Positions 25,427 to 34,540 of a DNA stretch of 52,907 bases are shown piece after piece (positions within the stretch are counted from its first letter, which is position 1; each line of letters begins with the position of its first letter). The notes under the pieces were generated by a model that saw nothing but the letters and a program-made list of their open reading frames with translations, searched no databases and was not told where the DNA came from. A program made the position numbers and the translations under genes. Source of the stretch: an uncultured beta proteobacterium (GTDB taxonomy: Bacteria > Pseudomonadota > Gammaproteobacteria > Burkholderiales > Burkholderiaceae_C); the NCBI GenBank assembly GCA_903897005.1, contig CAITZZ010000313.1:1-52907 (forward strand). The letters run 5' to 3'.

Positions 25427-27816
25427 CAAGCATTCCCGACATTATCAAGACCATGGACTACGGCCCGTCGCCGGAAAGCCAGAAGGAAGCGCTGGCCTGG
25501 CTGGCGCAGCACGAGCATCGTTTTGGCTTGTTCATAGCCAACGCCTGGAGCGCGCCAGGTAAGACCTTTGCCTCCTTCAATCCGGCTGACGGCAAGGAAC
25601 TCGCGCAGCTGACGCAGGCCACATCGGCGGATGTGGATCACGCTGTCGCCGCAGCCCGAACTGCACTGGCTGGCTGGCAGGCGCTGGGTGGCCATGGTCG
25701 CGCCAAGATCCTGTATGCACTGGCGCGCCAGTTGCAGAAGCACGCGCGCCTGTTTGCCGTGCTGGAGACGCTGGACAACGGCAAGACGGTGCGTGAAACC
25801 CGCGACGTTGATTTGCCGCTGGCAGCGCGTCACTTTTATCACCACGCCGGTTGGGCGCAGCTTCTCAGCGAAGAGTTTTCCGGCTACCGCGCGGTGGGCG
25901 TGGTCGGGCAGATCGTTCCCTGGAATTTTCCGCTGCTGATGCTGGCCTGGAAGATCGCGCCGGCACTGGCAGCGGGCAATTGCGTGGTCTTCAAACCGGC
26001 CGAGTTCACCTCGCTCACCGCACTGCTGTTTGCCGAAATCTGCCAGCGCGCGGGTGTGCCTGCCGGTGTCGTCAACATCGTGACCGGTGACGGCGAAGTG
26101 GGTCAGGCCATCGTGAGTCATCCCGGCATCGACAAGCTGGCCTTCACCGGCTCCACCGAGGTGGGGCGTCTGATCCGCAGCGCCACCGCCGGCAGTGGCA
26201 AGAAGCTCTCGCTGGAACTCGGCGGCAAGTCACCCTTCATCGTGTTTGAGGATGCCGATCTGGACGCCGCCGTGGAAGGTCTGGTCGATTCGATCTGGTT
26301 CAACCAGGGCCAGGTCTGCTGCGCCGGTTCACGCCTCTTGGTGCAGGAATCGGTGCAGGCACGTTTTCTGGCCAAGGTGAAAGCGCGCATGGACAAGCTG
26401 CGGCTTGGCTCACCGCTGGACAAATCCATGGACATGGGCGCGCTGGTGGACCCGGTGCAACTGCAGCGCATCACGGGCCTGGTGGAGGCGGCGCGCGCCG
26501 AGGGCTGCGAGATCTGGCAGTGTGCCTGCGAACTCCCCGCCGATGGCAGCTGGTACCCGCCGACCCTGATCACGGGCGCATCGGCCTCCGCTGCCGTGGC
26601 ACAGACCGAAATCTTTGGTCCGGTGCTGGTGGCGATGAGTTTTCGCACGCCACCGGAAGCGGTGCAACTGGCCAACAACACGGTCTATGGTCTGGCCACC
26701 TGCATCTGGTCGGAGTCGATCAGCCTGGCACTGGACGTGGCACCGCAAATCAAGGCAGGCGTCGTCTGGATCAACACCGCCAATCAGTTCGATGCTGCCT
26801 GTGGCTTTGGCGGTTACCGCGAATCCGGCTTCGGGCGTGAGGGCGGCCGTGAGGGCATGTATGAATACCTCACGCCGCTGGCGGAAGATGCGCGGCCAGC
26901 GAACCCGCCGAGCGTCGTCAAGCCCGAGGGTAGTGGCAGGATTGTGGCGCCGCAAGCGGGTGGTGGACCCTTCGATATTGACCGCACCGCCAAGCTCTAC
27001 ATCGGTGGCAAGCAGACGCGTCCGGATGGTGGCTACAGCCGTGCCATTCACGACGCCACCGGTGCCTTGCTGGCCGATGTGGGTGAAGGTAGCCGCAAGG
27101 ACATCCGCAACGCCGTTGAAGCGGCGCACAAGGCGTCAGCCTGGTCCCGTGCCACAGCGCACAACCGGGCTCAGGTGCTCTACTACATCGCCGAAAATCT
27201 GGCGAGTCGCGCGCCGGAGTTTGCGGCGCGCTTGCAATGGATGACCGGTGCCGCCGACCCCGAGCGTGAAGTTCAGGCCTCGATCGAGCGCCTGTTCTAC
27301 TACGCTGCCTGGGCCGACAAATACGATGGTCTGGCGCACCAGCCACCCATGCACGGCATCACGGTGGCGCTGAATGAGCCGCTGGGCGTGATCGGCATCA
27401 TCTGCCCGAGCGAGCAACCGCTGCTGGGTTTTATCTCGCTGGTGGCACCAGCCATTGCGCTGGGCAATTGCGTCGTCGCTGTGCCTTCGCAGGCGCATCC
27501 GCTCTCGGCGACCGATCTGTACCAGGTCCTCGATACCTCGGACCTGCCCGGCGGTGTGCTCAACATCGTCACCGGCAGCGCCGACGAACTGGCGCGCGTG
27601 CTGGCCGGTCACAGCGATGTCGATGCGGTCTGGCGGCACGACGGCTCGGCGGCGGGTTGCGCGGAAGTCGAGCGCCTGTCAGCGCCGTCGCTCAAGCGTA
27701 CCTGGGTCGGTGGCGCCAGAGGGCGTGACTGGTTTGACGCAGCGCAGGCCGCCGGCCGGCCCGTGCTGGCGCATGCGAGCCAGGTGAAGAATATCTGGAT
27801 TCCCTATGGGGTCTGA
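25423..27816 (+). CDS. ALDH16-like double-domain aldehyde dehydrogenase
   Basis: The 797-residue protein has two aldehyde dehydrogenase domains. The first (about 1-490) is complete: Rossmann and catalytic motifs include VGQIVPWNFPLLM, LELGGKSPF with the general-base glutamate, and QGQVCCAGSRL with the catalytic cysteine. The second (about 525-797) is shorter. It retains LGVIGIICPSEQPLLGF and a GGVLNIVTGSADEL segment, but its catalytic cysteine and glutamate regions are missing. This layout matches the bacterial ALDH16 type. Placed directly after deoC, it most simply oxidises acetaldehyde from deoxyribose breakdown. That substrate is inferred from context only. Confidence 0.85.
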   Translation: MTSIPDIIKTMDYGPSPESQKEALAWLAQHEHRFGLFIANAWSAPGKTFASFNPADGKELAQLTQATSADVDHAVAAARTALAGWQALGGHGRAKILYALARQLQKHARLFAVLETLDNGKTVRETRDVDLPLAARHFYHHAGWAQLLSEEFSGYRAVGVVGQIVPWNFPLLMLAWKIAPALAAGNCVVFKPAEFTSLTALLFAEICQRAGVPAGVVNIVTGDGEVGQAIVSHPGIDKLAFTGSTEVGRLIRSATAGSGKKLSLELGGKSPFIVFEDADLDAAVEGLVDSIWFNQGQVCCAGSRLLVQESVQARFLAKVKARMDKLRLGSPLDKSMDMGALVDPVQLQRITGLVEAARAEGCEIWQCACELPADGSWYPPTLITGASASAAVAQTEIFGPVLVAMSFRTPPEAVQLANNTVYGLATCIWSESISLALDVAPQIKAGVVWINTANQFDAACGFGGYRESGFGREGGREGMYEYLTPLAEDARPANPPSVVKPEGSGRIVAPQAGGGPFDIDRTAKLYIGGKQTRPDGGYSRAIHDATGALLADVGEGSRKDIRNAVEAAHKASAWSRATAHNRAQVLYYIAENLASRAPEFAARLQWMTGAADPEREVQASIERLFYYAAWADKYDGLAHQPPMHGITVALNEPLGVIGIICPSEQPLLGFISLVAPAIALGNCVVAVPSQAHPLSATDLYQVLDTSDLPGGVLNIVTGSADELARVLAGHSDVDAVWRHDGSAAGCAEVERLSAPSLKRTWVGGARGRDWFDAAQAAGRPVLAHASQVKNIWIPYGV

Positions 27817-27819
27817 ACC

Positions 27820-29166
27820 ATGATCTTGCTGCCCCAGGAAATCATCCGCAGAAAGCGCGACGGCGCTGTGTTGAGCCGCGCCGAGATCGAGTTCTTTGTG
27901 CGTGGCATCACCGACGGCAGCGTCAGCGAGGGCCAGGTTGCCGCCTTTGCCATGGCGGTCTATTTCAAGGACATGGTGATGGAGGAACGCGTCGCCCTGA
28001 CGCTGGCCATGCGCGACTCGGGGCAGGTGCTGGAATGGCGCTCGCTCGATCTGCCCGGACCGGTGATGGACAAGCATTCCACCGGTGGTGTCGGTGATGT
28101 GGTCTCGCTGCTGCTGGGACCCATGATCGCGGCCTGTGGCGGCTTTGTGCCCATGATCTCGGGCCGTGGCCTCGGCCACACCGGCGGCACGCTCGACAAG
28201 TTCGATGCCATACCGGGTTATTGCAGCACGCCCGACATCCAGAAGTTCCGGCAGGTCGTGAAGGAGGTGGGCGTGGCGATCATCGGACAGACCGCGCAGC
28301 TGGCGCCGGCTGACAAGCGGGTTTATGCCATTCGTGACGTCACCGCCACGGTCGAGTCGGTGCCCATGATCACCAGTTCCATCCTGTCCAAAAAACTCTC
28401 AGCGGGGCTGGACTATCTGGTGATGGATGTGAAGGTGGGCTCCGGCGCCTTCATGCCCAGTTACGAGAAGTCGCTGGAACTCGCGCACAGCATCGTCAGC
28501 GTCGGCACCGACGCCGGCCTGCCTACCGCAGCGTTGCTGACCGACATGAACGAATCGCTCTCGCCCAGCGCCGGCAATGCGCTGGAGGTGCGCCTCGCGC
28601 TCGACTACCTGAGTGGGCGCGCGCGACCGGCGCGCCTGCATGAGGTGACGATGGCGCTGTGCGCTGAAATGCTGCTGCTCGGAGGCCTTGCCGATAGCCT
28701 TCAACATGCACGCGAGCGTTTGCAGGCAGTGCTGGATAGCGGTGCCGCGGCAGAACGCTTTGCTCGCATGGTGAGTGCACTGGGTGGTCCGGCGGACCTA
28801 CTGGAACGGCGCGACGTTTATCTTGAGGCGGCGCCTGTGCTGCTGCCGGCTCTGGCGCCACGCTCAGGCTTTGTGCAGCGTTGCGATTGCCGCGGCCTGG
28901 GGCTCACGGTGCTGGGCCTGGGCGGTGGTCGCAGCCGCCCGACGGACAGCATTGACTTTGCCGTGGGTCTGAGTGAACTGGTGCAGATTGGCGATCAGGT
29001 GGAAGCCGGCCAGCCGCTGGCCCTGGTTCATGCACGCACTGCGCCGGCGGCCGAGCAGGCTGCGCGCGAACTGCAGGCGGCGTACCAGATCGGTGACGCA
29101 GCACCCTCCCCGGGGACGGCGATCTACACCCGCATTGGCAGTGCCAAGGGAAACGGAAATCGCTGA
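27820..29166 (+). CDS. deoA: Thymidine phosphorylase DeoA
   Basis: DeoA phosphorolyses thymidine and deoxyuridine to base plus deoxyribose-1-phosphate. The 448-residue protein has the signature around residues 85-90 (KHSTGG) continuing into [20 protein letters not shown], which binds phosphate and nucleoside. The C-terminal domain ([18 protein letters not shown]-like and LVHARTA) is that of the pyrimidine phosphorylase family. It starts 3 bp after the aldehyde dehydrogenase stop codon and is the last gene of the operon. Transcription then runs into a dispersed repeat and the convergent cpdB. Confidence 0.95.
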   Translation: MILLPQEIIRRKRDGAVLSRAEIEFFVRGITDGSVSEGQVAAFAMAVYFKDMVMEERVALTLAMRDSGQVLEWRSLDLPGPVMDKHSTGGVGDVVSLLLGPMIAACGGFVPMISGRGLGHTGGTLDKFDAIPGYCSTPDIQKFRQVVKEVGVAIIGQTAQLAPADKRVYAIRDVTATVESVPMITSSILSKKLSAGLDYLVMDVKVGSGAFMPSYEKSLELAHSIVSVGTDAGLPTAALLTDMNESLSPSAGNALEVRLALDYLSGRARPARLHEVTMALCAEMLLLGGLADSLQHARERLQAVLDSGAAAERFARMVSALGGPADLLERRDVYLEAAPVLLPALAPRSGFVQRCDCRGLGLTVLGLGGGRSRPTDSIDFAVGLSELVQIGDQVEAGQPLALVHARTAPAAEQAARELQAAYQIGDAAPSPGTAIYTRIGSAKGNGNR

Positions 29167-29170
29167 TAGG

Positions 29171-29372
29171 CAGTTGCCATCCCGGACTCGGCAGTTGTCA
29201 TCCTGGACTTGGCAGTTGTCATCCCGGACTTGCCATTTGTCATCCCGGACCTGATCCGGGATCCAGTGCCACGCCAATACTGGATTGCGGGTCGTGGCCC
29301 GCAATGACAAGGACAGCTGCAATGACAAGGAGAGCTGCAATGACAAGGGCACCCGCAATGACGAACAGCCGG
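29171..29372. repeat. Composite palindromic repeat (family A) with tandem expansions
   Basis: The gap between convergent deoA and cpdB is filled by an ordered repeat. Four 21-bp units (29171-29254; core CAGTTGTCATCCCGGACTTG) lead into hairpin 1, ATCCCGGA/TCCGGGAT (29242-29262). A spacer of about 20 bp follows, then hairpin 2, ATTGCGGG (29284-29291) and CCCGCAAT (29298-29305). Three 18-bp units starting GCAATGACAAGG (29301-29354) and a partial fourth complete it. The layout matches 44924-45087. Units abut without spacers, so this is not a CRISPR. It may act as a bidirectional transcript end. Confidence 0.85.
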
Positions 29373-29402
29373 ACAACTGTCACTCTTGCATTCGCCGACG
29401 CT

Positions 29403-31352
29403 CTAAGGCTTGAGCTGGTACAAGGCCGAGCCGTCACCGTTGTCCTTGAGCCATTGAATGTCCGGGTGTCTGGCCAGGTGCTTCTGCGCGGTGCTGGCTG
29501 AGAAAAAGACCATCCTGACTCCCGGCACATTCTGGATATGCCAGTTCCGGTCAGCGCTGGGATTCACCTGCTTGCCGGGTCCGAGTACGTCCATCATGCG
29601 CAGGTACTCGATCAGCACCTGCCGGTTTTCTTCGGGCGCGTCCAGTATCACTTTGGCCGCCGTCAGAGCCGGAAAATTGCCGCCACCAAAGGCGCGGTAG
29701 TTGTTGGTGGCGACTATGAATTTGGCGTCGAGCGAGATCGGTTGACCCTGGTAACGCAGGTTCTTCACGCGCTGCGACTCGGGCGCCGCCAGCGTGCCGT
29801 TCACGGCGTAGCGGGCCGGCTGTGTCACGTCGATTTCGTAACTGACGCCATCGAGGGTGTCAAAGTTGAAGGACGGGAAGCCGGTGTTCACCAACGCCTG
29901 CTGTGCCGGGCCCTGCGGATCGATGCGGTTGAACTGGCCGGCTGACATCTCTATCCATTCCTTCACCTCGGCGCCGGTCAGCAGCATGGCTTTGAGCGTG
30001 TTCGGGTAAACGTACAGGTCGGCCACATGCTTGATCGCCAGCGGCCCGGCCGGGATGTCGGTGTAGTTGGTCGAGCCCTGGCGTCCACCGGCTTTGAAAG
30101 GCGAGGCCGCTGACAGCACCGGGTACTTTTCGTAATCGGTGCCTTGAATGGCGCGTTTCACGTAGGCGATCTGGGCGTTCGAAACGATCTGCACCGAGGG
30201 ATCGTCGCTGACCTGGGCAAAGTAGCTGTAGATCGGTGCGCTGCTGAAAGCAATTTTGTCGCGCAGATAAGCCAGGGTCTGCGCATGCTCTTCGCTGATG
30301 GCCTGCGCCACCGAAGGGTCAGCCTCGGCCAGCGACTTGCGGGTGACGCGGTCAAACACGGGCCGAATGGACGAGCGGCTGTCGGTGACCTTCCAGCTGC
30401 CGCTGCCGTTGTCCAGTTTGAAATCCACGATGCCCAGATGATCGCCCCAGCGCCCCGGCATCACGGCAGCCACGCCGTTGATGGTGCCGCGCTCGATGTC
30501 CACCCTGGGATAGTTGGCAAAGCCCTTGCCCGGAAACTCGGAATGCGCGTGGCCGAACAGAATCGCATCGACCCCCGGCACCTGTGCCAGCCGTGAGACC
30601 ACGTTTTCTGCAAACAGTCCGACCTCGCCCTTTTCAAAGCCCGAGTGCGCAATCGCAATCACCAGTTGCGCCCCCTTGGCGCGCATCTCCGGTACATACT
30701 TTTTCGCCACCTCAACCATGTCATGCGCGACCACGCGGCCTTCCAGATTCGCCTTGTCCCACTGCATGATCTGCGGCGGCACAAAGCCGATGACGCCGAC
30801 CCTGATGGCGTGCTTGTGGCCCTGGGCGTCCTTGAGCTCCCGCTCCAGCAGCACATAGGGCGTGAACGCGTGCCTGGCCTGCGCTGAATCCTTGTCCTTG
30901 TCATCGATGTAGACGTTGGCGTTGACGTAGGGGAAGTTGGCGCCGGCCAGGGAGCGGCGCAGAAAGGCCAGCCCGTAGTTGAACTCATGGTTGCCGACAT
31001 TGGCCGCGTCATAGGCCATCGTGTTCATCACCTTGTAGGCCGGATGCACCTGCCCCTCCTGCAGCGGTTTGACACGGGCCACCCAGTCGCCCAGTGGGTT
31101 GCCCTGCAGCAGGTCACCGTTGTCAAACAGCAGGCTGTTGGGCGCTTCGGCGCGCGCGGCCTTGATCAGGCTCAGGGTGCGGGCCAGACCATACTGGTCC
31201 GTAGCCTGATCCTGGTAATAGTCGTAGCTGAGCATGTTCATGTGGAGATCGGTCGTCTCCAGAATCCGCAACTTCACTTCGGTAGCCTGCGCCGACCACA
31301 CGAACAGCGTGGCCAGCAAGCCGACGCCCAGCCAGGGTTTCATCATCTTCAT
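29403..31352 (-). CDS. cpdB: 2',3'-cyclic-nucleotide 2'-phosphodiesterase/3'-nucleotidase CpdB
   Basis: CpdB is a periplasmic metallophosphoesterase that hydrolyses 2',3'-cyclic nucleotides and 3'-nucleotides to nucleosides. The 649-residue length matches E. coli CpdB. A signal peptide precedes ATEVKLRILETTDLHMNML, whose TTDLH holds the first metal ligands. FDNGDLLQGNPLGD, NVGNHEFNYG and LFGHAHSEFPG complete the binuclear metal site. The C-terminal 5'-nucleotidase domain contains the substrate-stacking region (NNYRAFGGGNFP). It lies 7 bp after the amidohydrolase gene on the same strand, so both probably share a transcript. Its products would feed the nucleoside transporter at 34.5-39.2 kb. 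Confidence 0.94.
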   Translation of the reverse strand: MKMMKPWLGVGLLATLFVWSAQATEVKLRILETTDLHMNMLSYDYYQDQATDQYGLARTLSLIKAARAEAPNSLLFDNGDLLQGNPLGDWVARVKPLQEGQVHPAYKVMNTMAYDAANVGNHEFNYGLAFLRRSLAGANFPYVNANVYIDDKDKDSAQARHAFTPYVLLERELKDAQGHKHAIRVGVIGFVPPQIMQWDKANLEGRVVAHDMVEVAKKYVPEMRAKGAQLVIAIAHSGFEKGEVGLFAENVVSRLAQVPGVDAILFGHAHSEFPGKGFANYPRVDIERGTINGVAAVMPGRWGDHLGIVDFKLDNGSGSWKVTDSRSSIRPVFDRVTRKSLAEADPSVAQAISEEHAQTLAYLRDKIAFSSAPIYSYFAQVSDDPSVQIVSNAQIAYVKRAIQGTDYEKYPVLSAASPFKAGGRQGSTNYTDIPAGPLAIKHVADLYVYPNTLKAMLLTGAEVKEWIEMSAGQFNRIDPQGPAQQALVNTGFPSFNFDTLDGVSYEIDVTQPARYAVNGTLAAPESQRVKNLRYQGQPISLDAKFIVATNNYRAFGGGNFPALTAAKVILDAPEENRQVLIEYLRMMDVLGPGKQVNPSADRNWHIQNVPGVRMVFFSASTAQKHLARHPDIQWLKDNGDGSALYQLKP

Positions 31353-31359
31353 CTCCGAA

Positions 31360-32982
31360 TTATTGGCGGTAGTACGCCGGCAGGGCGCGCAGGTATTTGG
31401 GCAGATTCGGATTCTTCATCAGGCGCGAGAAGAAGTCCGGATCGTCGCTGGTGGTCAAGCTGTTCAGACCTGTCTTCTCGAACGGCAGACCGAAGCGGCA
31501 GGACAGCAGGCGTTTGGCGTCGGCAGTGGTCGGACTGGCCGCTGGTGGCGCCAGCCCGCACTGGGCAAAATCTTTGGCAAGCTGCTCCTGGCTGAGCTTG
31601 GCCGCCAGTTGCGCCGGATCCAACTTCAGGCCTTGCTGGATGCGACTCATGGTCTCGGCGATGCTCATGGGCGCCAAGCTGGTGGCCGGGCAGTTGGGTG
31701 TCATGGCCTTGCTGCGCTTGCCCTTGAAAGTGGAGGTGGTCTCGATGTCGTCGGCCCCGCCGCGCGCTGCCTTCAGCAGGGCAAGATCGCCGTACAGGGG
31801 CTCGCCACGTACTGCCACCAACTGGATGTTTTCTTCAATCGCCTGGATCAGGTTGCGATAAGGATCAGCCTGCCGGTCATCGAGCACCAGCACATCGGCC
31901 AGATAGCCTTCGGTGATCTGGCCCAGGCGCTTGCTCCAGCCCATGGCGTCGGCTGGTTTGCGCGTCACCATTTCAACCAGATCGCGGTCTGACAGCGCCC
32001 CGTGCAGCGTGCGCTTGTTGTACAGATCCGCCACCTTGAGTTCGCCCAGACTCGACTTGCTGCCCGACGGCCCCCAGTCTGGTGCCAGACTGATGGCCAC
32101 ACCAGCGCGCCGCGCGGCATCGATGTTCGCAGTCTGACCGTAGAGCATGAAGTTCGACAGCGGCGACCACACCAGTTTGGCGCCTGCCGCCGCCATTTCC
32201 TTGAGCTGTGGCTCAGTCAGGCCGACGCCGTGGATGGCGATCAACTCCGGCCCGAGCAGGTTGCTGTCCTTGATGGCATAGAACTCGGTGGCCATGCGCG
32301 GCGAAGGTCCTTCGGCCAGGTGCACCACCAGCGGACCTTTGCTGCGCTCGGTCTGCATCGCACTCCACTCTTTGGAACTGCGGCCAATGTCGACACGGCT
32401 GGCTGCCAAGCGCGACTCCACCGGAGAGTTCTCGATATTGCGGACCAGGCACTCCTCTTTGGAATAAGCCAGGTTGGTCCGGCCCCCTTGCAAGGAGGTG
32501 GTCCCGCCGGCCAGCGCCTTGTACTCGCCATAGCGGCCGATCTCGATGCCGAGGTCGAGGTAGTAGGGGCGTGTCAACACCTCCTGCGGGAAGGTGATGC
32601 GCTTGTTGTACACATCGTCGTACCAGCGCCACTCGTAGCGGTCGCGGTACTTGCGCGTGATCGGCAGCAGCGGGTAGATCGCGTATTCGGGGTGGTTGTG
32701 CAGATCGATGATGCCGGGATAGATCGCGCCCTTGCTGTCAATCACAGGCGCATCCTTGGCCGCATCGGGCAGTGCTTCACCGGCACGTGCCAGCGCCATG
32801 ATCCTGCCGCCAGCGAGCCAGACCCGGGCGTTAGGCAGCACGTCGCCAGCGTCGTTCATCGTCACCACCTTGCCCACCAGCACCAGACCACGCTCCGCGT
32901 TCCAAGGCGTCTGCGCGCCAGCCGGTGAAGTCAGAAAAGAAGCAGCCAGAAGGCAGGCAGTGGCAAGGCTGGCAGTGCGCAT
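31360..32982 (-). CDS. Exported amidohydrolase-family protein
   Basis: The 540-residue protein has a signal peptide ending near PAGAQ, then a composite-domain amidohydrolase. It shows the metal-binding HxH in GIIDLHNHPEY, later histidines in VVHLAEG and IAIHGVGL, a probable ligand Asp in LAPDWGPSGSKSS, and the closing beta-domain EGYLADVLVLD. Residues beyond about 415 form an extension with two cysteines, not typical of cytoplasmic nucleobase deaminases. A GTG four codons earlier (32994) is possible; ATG 32982 gives the better signal peptide. The substrate is unknown; pairing with cpdB hints at a nucleotide-derived or cyclic amide compound, but this is weak. Confidence 0.8.
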   Translation of the reverse strand: MRTASLATACLLAASFLTSPAGAQTPWNAERGLVLVGKVVTMNDAGDVLPNARVWLAGGRIMALARAGEALPDAAKDAPVIDSKGAIYPGIIDLHNHPEYAIYPLLPITRKYRDRYEWRWYDDVYNKRITFPQEVLTRPYYLDLGIEIGRYGEYKALAGGTTSLQGGRTNLAYSKEECLVRNIENSPVESRLAASRVDIGRSSKEWSAMQTERSKGPLVVHLAEGPSPRMATEFYAIKDSNLLGPELIAIHGVGLTEPQLKEMAAAGAKLVWSPLSNFMLYGQTANIDAARRAGVAISLAPDWGPSGSKSSLGELKVADLYNKRTLHGALSDRDLVEMVTRKPADAMGWSKRLGQITEGYLADVLVLDDRQADPYRNLIQAIEENIQLVAVRGEPLYGDLALLKAARGGADDIETTSTFKGKRSKAMTPNCPATSLAPMSIAETMSRIQQGLKLDPAQLAAKLSQEQLAKDFAQCGLAPPAASPTTADAKRLLSCRFGLPFEKTGLNSLTTSDDPDFFSRLMKNPNLPKYLRALPAYYRQ

Positions 32983-33238
32983 GGGAGTTACCACTTTCAG
33001 GAAACGATGTTGGTGCAGGCATCATAGCGTTGCCCAAGCGTGTCGGGGGCACGGCTCAGGCCGCCAGCGTTCGCTGACAAAAAGTGCTGTGACAAACTGT
33101 GCCGACGACCGGCCTGTCACCGAATCTGCTGCATCCATCTCACCCTCGCGCAGTCTGTCGCAATGGACGTGCAATCGAAAGCCAAGGCCAATACATTCTC
33201 TTCAACCGGCCGCTGTGGCCTGAAACTGGAGAGAATCA

Positions 33239-33421
33239 ATGAACACCAATCGCAAAACCCGCTTTACCGGACTTTTGATCGCAGTGCTGATGACGGTAGC
33301 CGTCAACGGCGCCATATTGTTCAAGTTCAATTCCGTTGCTCAGGAAGGTTTTGCAAGTAACAGCCAAGATGCGACCGTCGTGACGCTGGAAACGGTCAAC
33401 GTTGTGGCACATCGTTCATAA
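33239..33421 (+). CDS. Small single-pass membrane or exported protein, unknown function
   Basis: This 60-residue open frame is preceded by a good ribosome site (GGAGAG, 7 bases before the ATG). It encodes a basic N-terminus, one hydrophobic segment (FTGLLIAVLMTVAVNGAILF) and a short polar tail ending VVTLETVNVVAHRS. No known domain is recognised. The stop codon is only 3 bp before the next small membrane gene, so the two are probably co-expressed. The 256-bp region upstream, to the divergent amidohydrolase, holds no other gene and should contain the promoter. Confidence 0.6.
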   Translation: MNTNRKTRFTGLLIAVLMTVAVNGAILFKFNSVAQEGFASNSQDATVVTLETVNVVAHRS

Positions 33422-33424
33422 GCA

Positions 33425-33619
33425 GTGACAACACTTCTGTCTCTGGTCGGCTGGTGCATTCTGTTCGTGTTGTGCTGGCCACTGGCCTTGCTGGCGTTGG
33501 TGCTTTGGCCCATCGTCTGGTTGCTCTCAATCCCGCTGAAACTGGTTGGGATCAGCATTGGCGCCGTGCTGGCTCTGATCAAGAGCATTCTGTTCCTGCC
33601 GGCGCGTATGCTCGGCTAA
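33425..33619 (+). CDS. Small hydrophobic membrane protein, unknown function
   Basis: This is a 64-residue, almost wholly hydrophobic protein with a GTG start. It has two likely membrane helices separated by a proline (LWPIVWLLSIPLKLVG) and a short basic end (LPARMLG). Similar small proteins seem to occur in other proteobacteria, but no function is known to me. Linkage with the preceding 60-residue membrane protein suggests a two-component membrane unit. Confidence 0.55.
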   Translation: MTTLLSLVGWCILFVLCWPLALLALVLWPIVWLLSIPLKLVGISIGAVLALIKSILFLPARMLG

Positions 33620-33736
33620 CAATCGCTCATAGCCAGCGCCATACCAGCAAAGCACAGCTGGCGAGTGCAGGTTTGACACTGCGCCACCAATGCGCAGTGG
33701 CGCATGGCGTTGAAGCCCAAGATTTCGCGAAAGGAC

Positions 33737-33961
33737 TCACTTGCCCTCCCTTGCCGATTGCCTCATGAAGGCGCACACAGGGAACATGACATTTTTTCGC
33801 TCATCGAAAGTTTCAGCAACTTTTAACTCTCGGCGCGAATCGTCAATGCGCACCGCTTCTGGGTGTTCTTTGCGGATTTGTTCTTCGGTGCAGTGGTGGC
33901 CAGTTGTTGCCCAATGCCCTGACCACAGGATGCGCCATCTATATTGAATTTCGGTCTTCAT
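33737..33961 (-). CDS. Small conserved-looking hypothetical protein
   Basis: This 74-residue open frame begins MKTEIQYRWRILWSGHW and continues with HHCTEEQIRKEHPEAVRI. The stretch resembles short soluble hypothetical proteins that I recall from Burkholderiales genomes, sometimes near mobile elements. The ATG at 33961 is preferred to the upstream in-frame start at 34015 because recognisable similarity begins there. The surrounding DNA is more AT-rich than the window average. It could be a functional small gene or a leftover of an island. No function is proposed. Confidence 0.45.
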   Translation of the reverse strand: MKTEIQYRWRILWSGHWATTGHHCTEEQIRKEHPEAVRIDDSRRELKVAETFDERKNVMFPVCAFMRQSAREGK

Positions 33962-34027
33962 ACTGTAAGTATATACAGTGTTTGATCCAAAGGGGAACAA
34001 GCGCACGATGGGCACTCCCCTGCATCA

Positions 34028-34285
34028 CTACATCTTCACCTTTCGACCACAATCGCGAGCGATTCCTGTTGCAAGGTTGACGACGACCCCAGCAGGTGAC
34101 CAGAAACACAGGGTTGACCAGGGTGAAGTTCCGATGATGCGATCGTTGCCCTCTTGCCCGACAGCCGTTCCAATGCCAACCGTGATCGTGTCATTTCCCT
34201 TGCCGCCATAAATGACGGACCCATCCGCAAGACCCAACTTTGATTGGTCAAGTACATCATCACCGGCTGTTCCGTGGTATTCCAA
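34028..34285 (-). pseudogene. Remnant of an RTX-type calcium-binding repeat protein
   Basis: The frame carries glycine-aspartate nonapeptide-like repeats typical of RTX/hemolysin proteins: GTAGDDVLDQ, IYGGKGNDTITVG and GQEGNDRIIG, followed by a VVVNLATGIA segment also usual between RTX repeats. Only about 85 codons remain. Upstream in frame there is a stop codon and no initiation region, and the downstream end breaks off without a secretion signal. I read it as a decayed fragment of a much larger exported protein. The flanking 33962-34027 and 34286-34540 contain nothing that I can recognise as a gene. Confidence 0.6.
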
Positions 34286-34540
34286 TTGGTCTTCCTTGCT
34301 TTACTCTTGCCATGTACAAGGTTGATCAATGAGAAATCGTTCTCTGACTACGGCTTGGCTGGTTATGGCATTCTGACATCGTTTCGCCAGGGCCAATTCT
34401 CTTGCGGCTAATGCTTCAAGCGCTGGGCAGGGGAACCCCGGCAGCACGCAAGTTCGTCTGCACTGAAACTTCGTTTTCCGGGCATTTGACAGGCTGAGGT
34501 GCGGGTCTACGCTCCATTCTCTGACACCACGATCAGCTAT

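Noticed and set aside
29171-29372. Possible CRISPR array because of regularly repeated 18-21 bp units
   Set aside because: Units abut each other with no unique spacers, differ left from right, and no cas genes are present.
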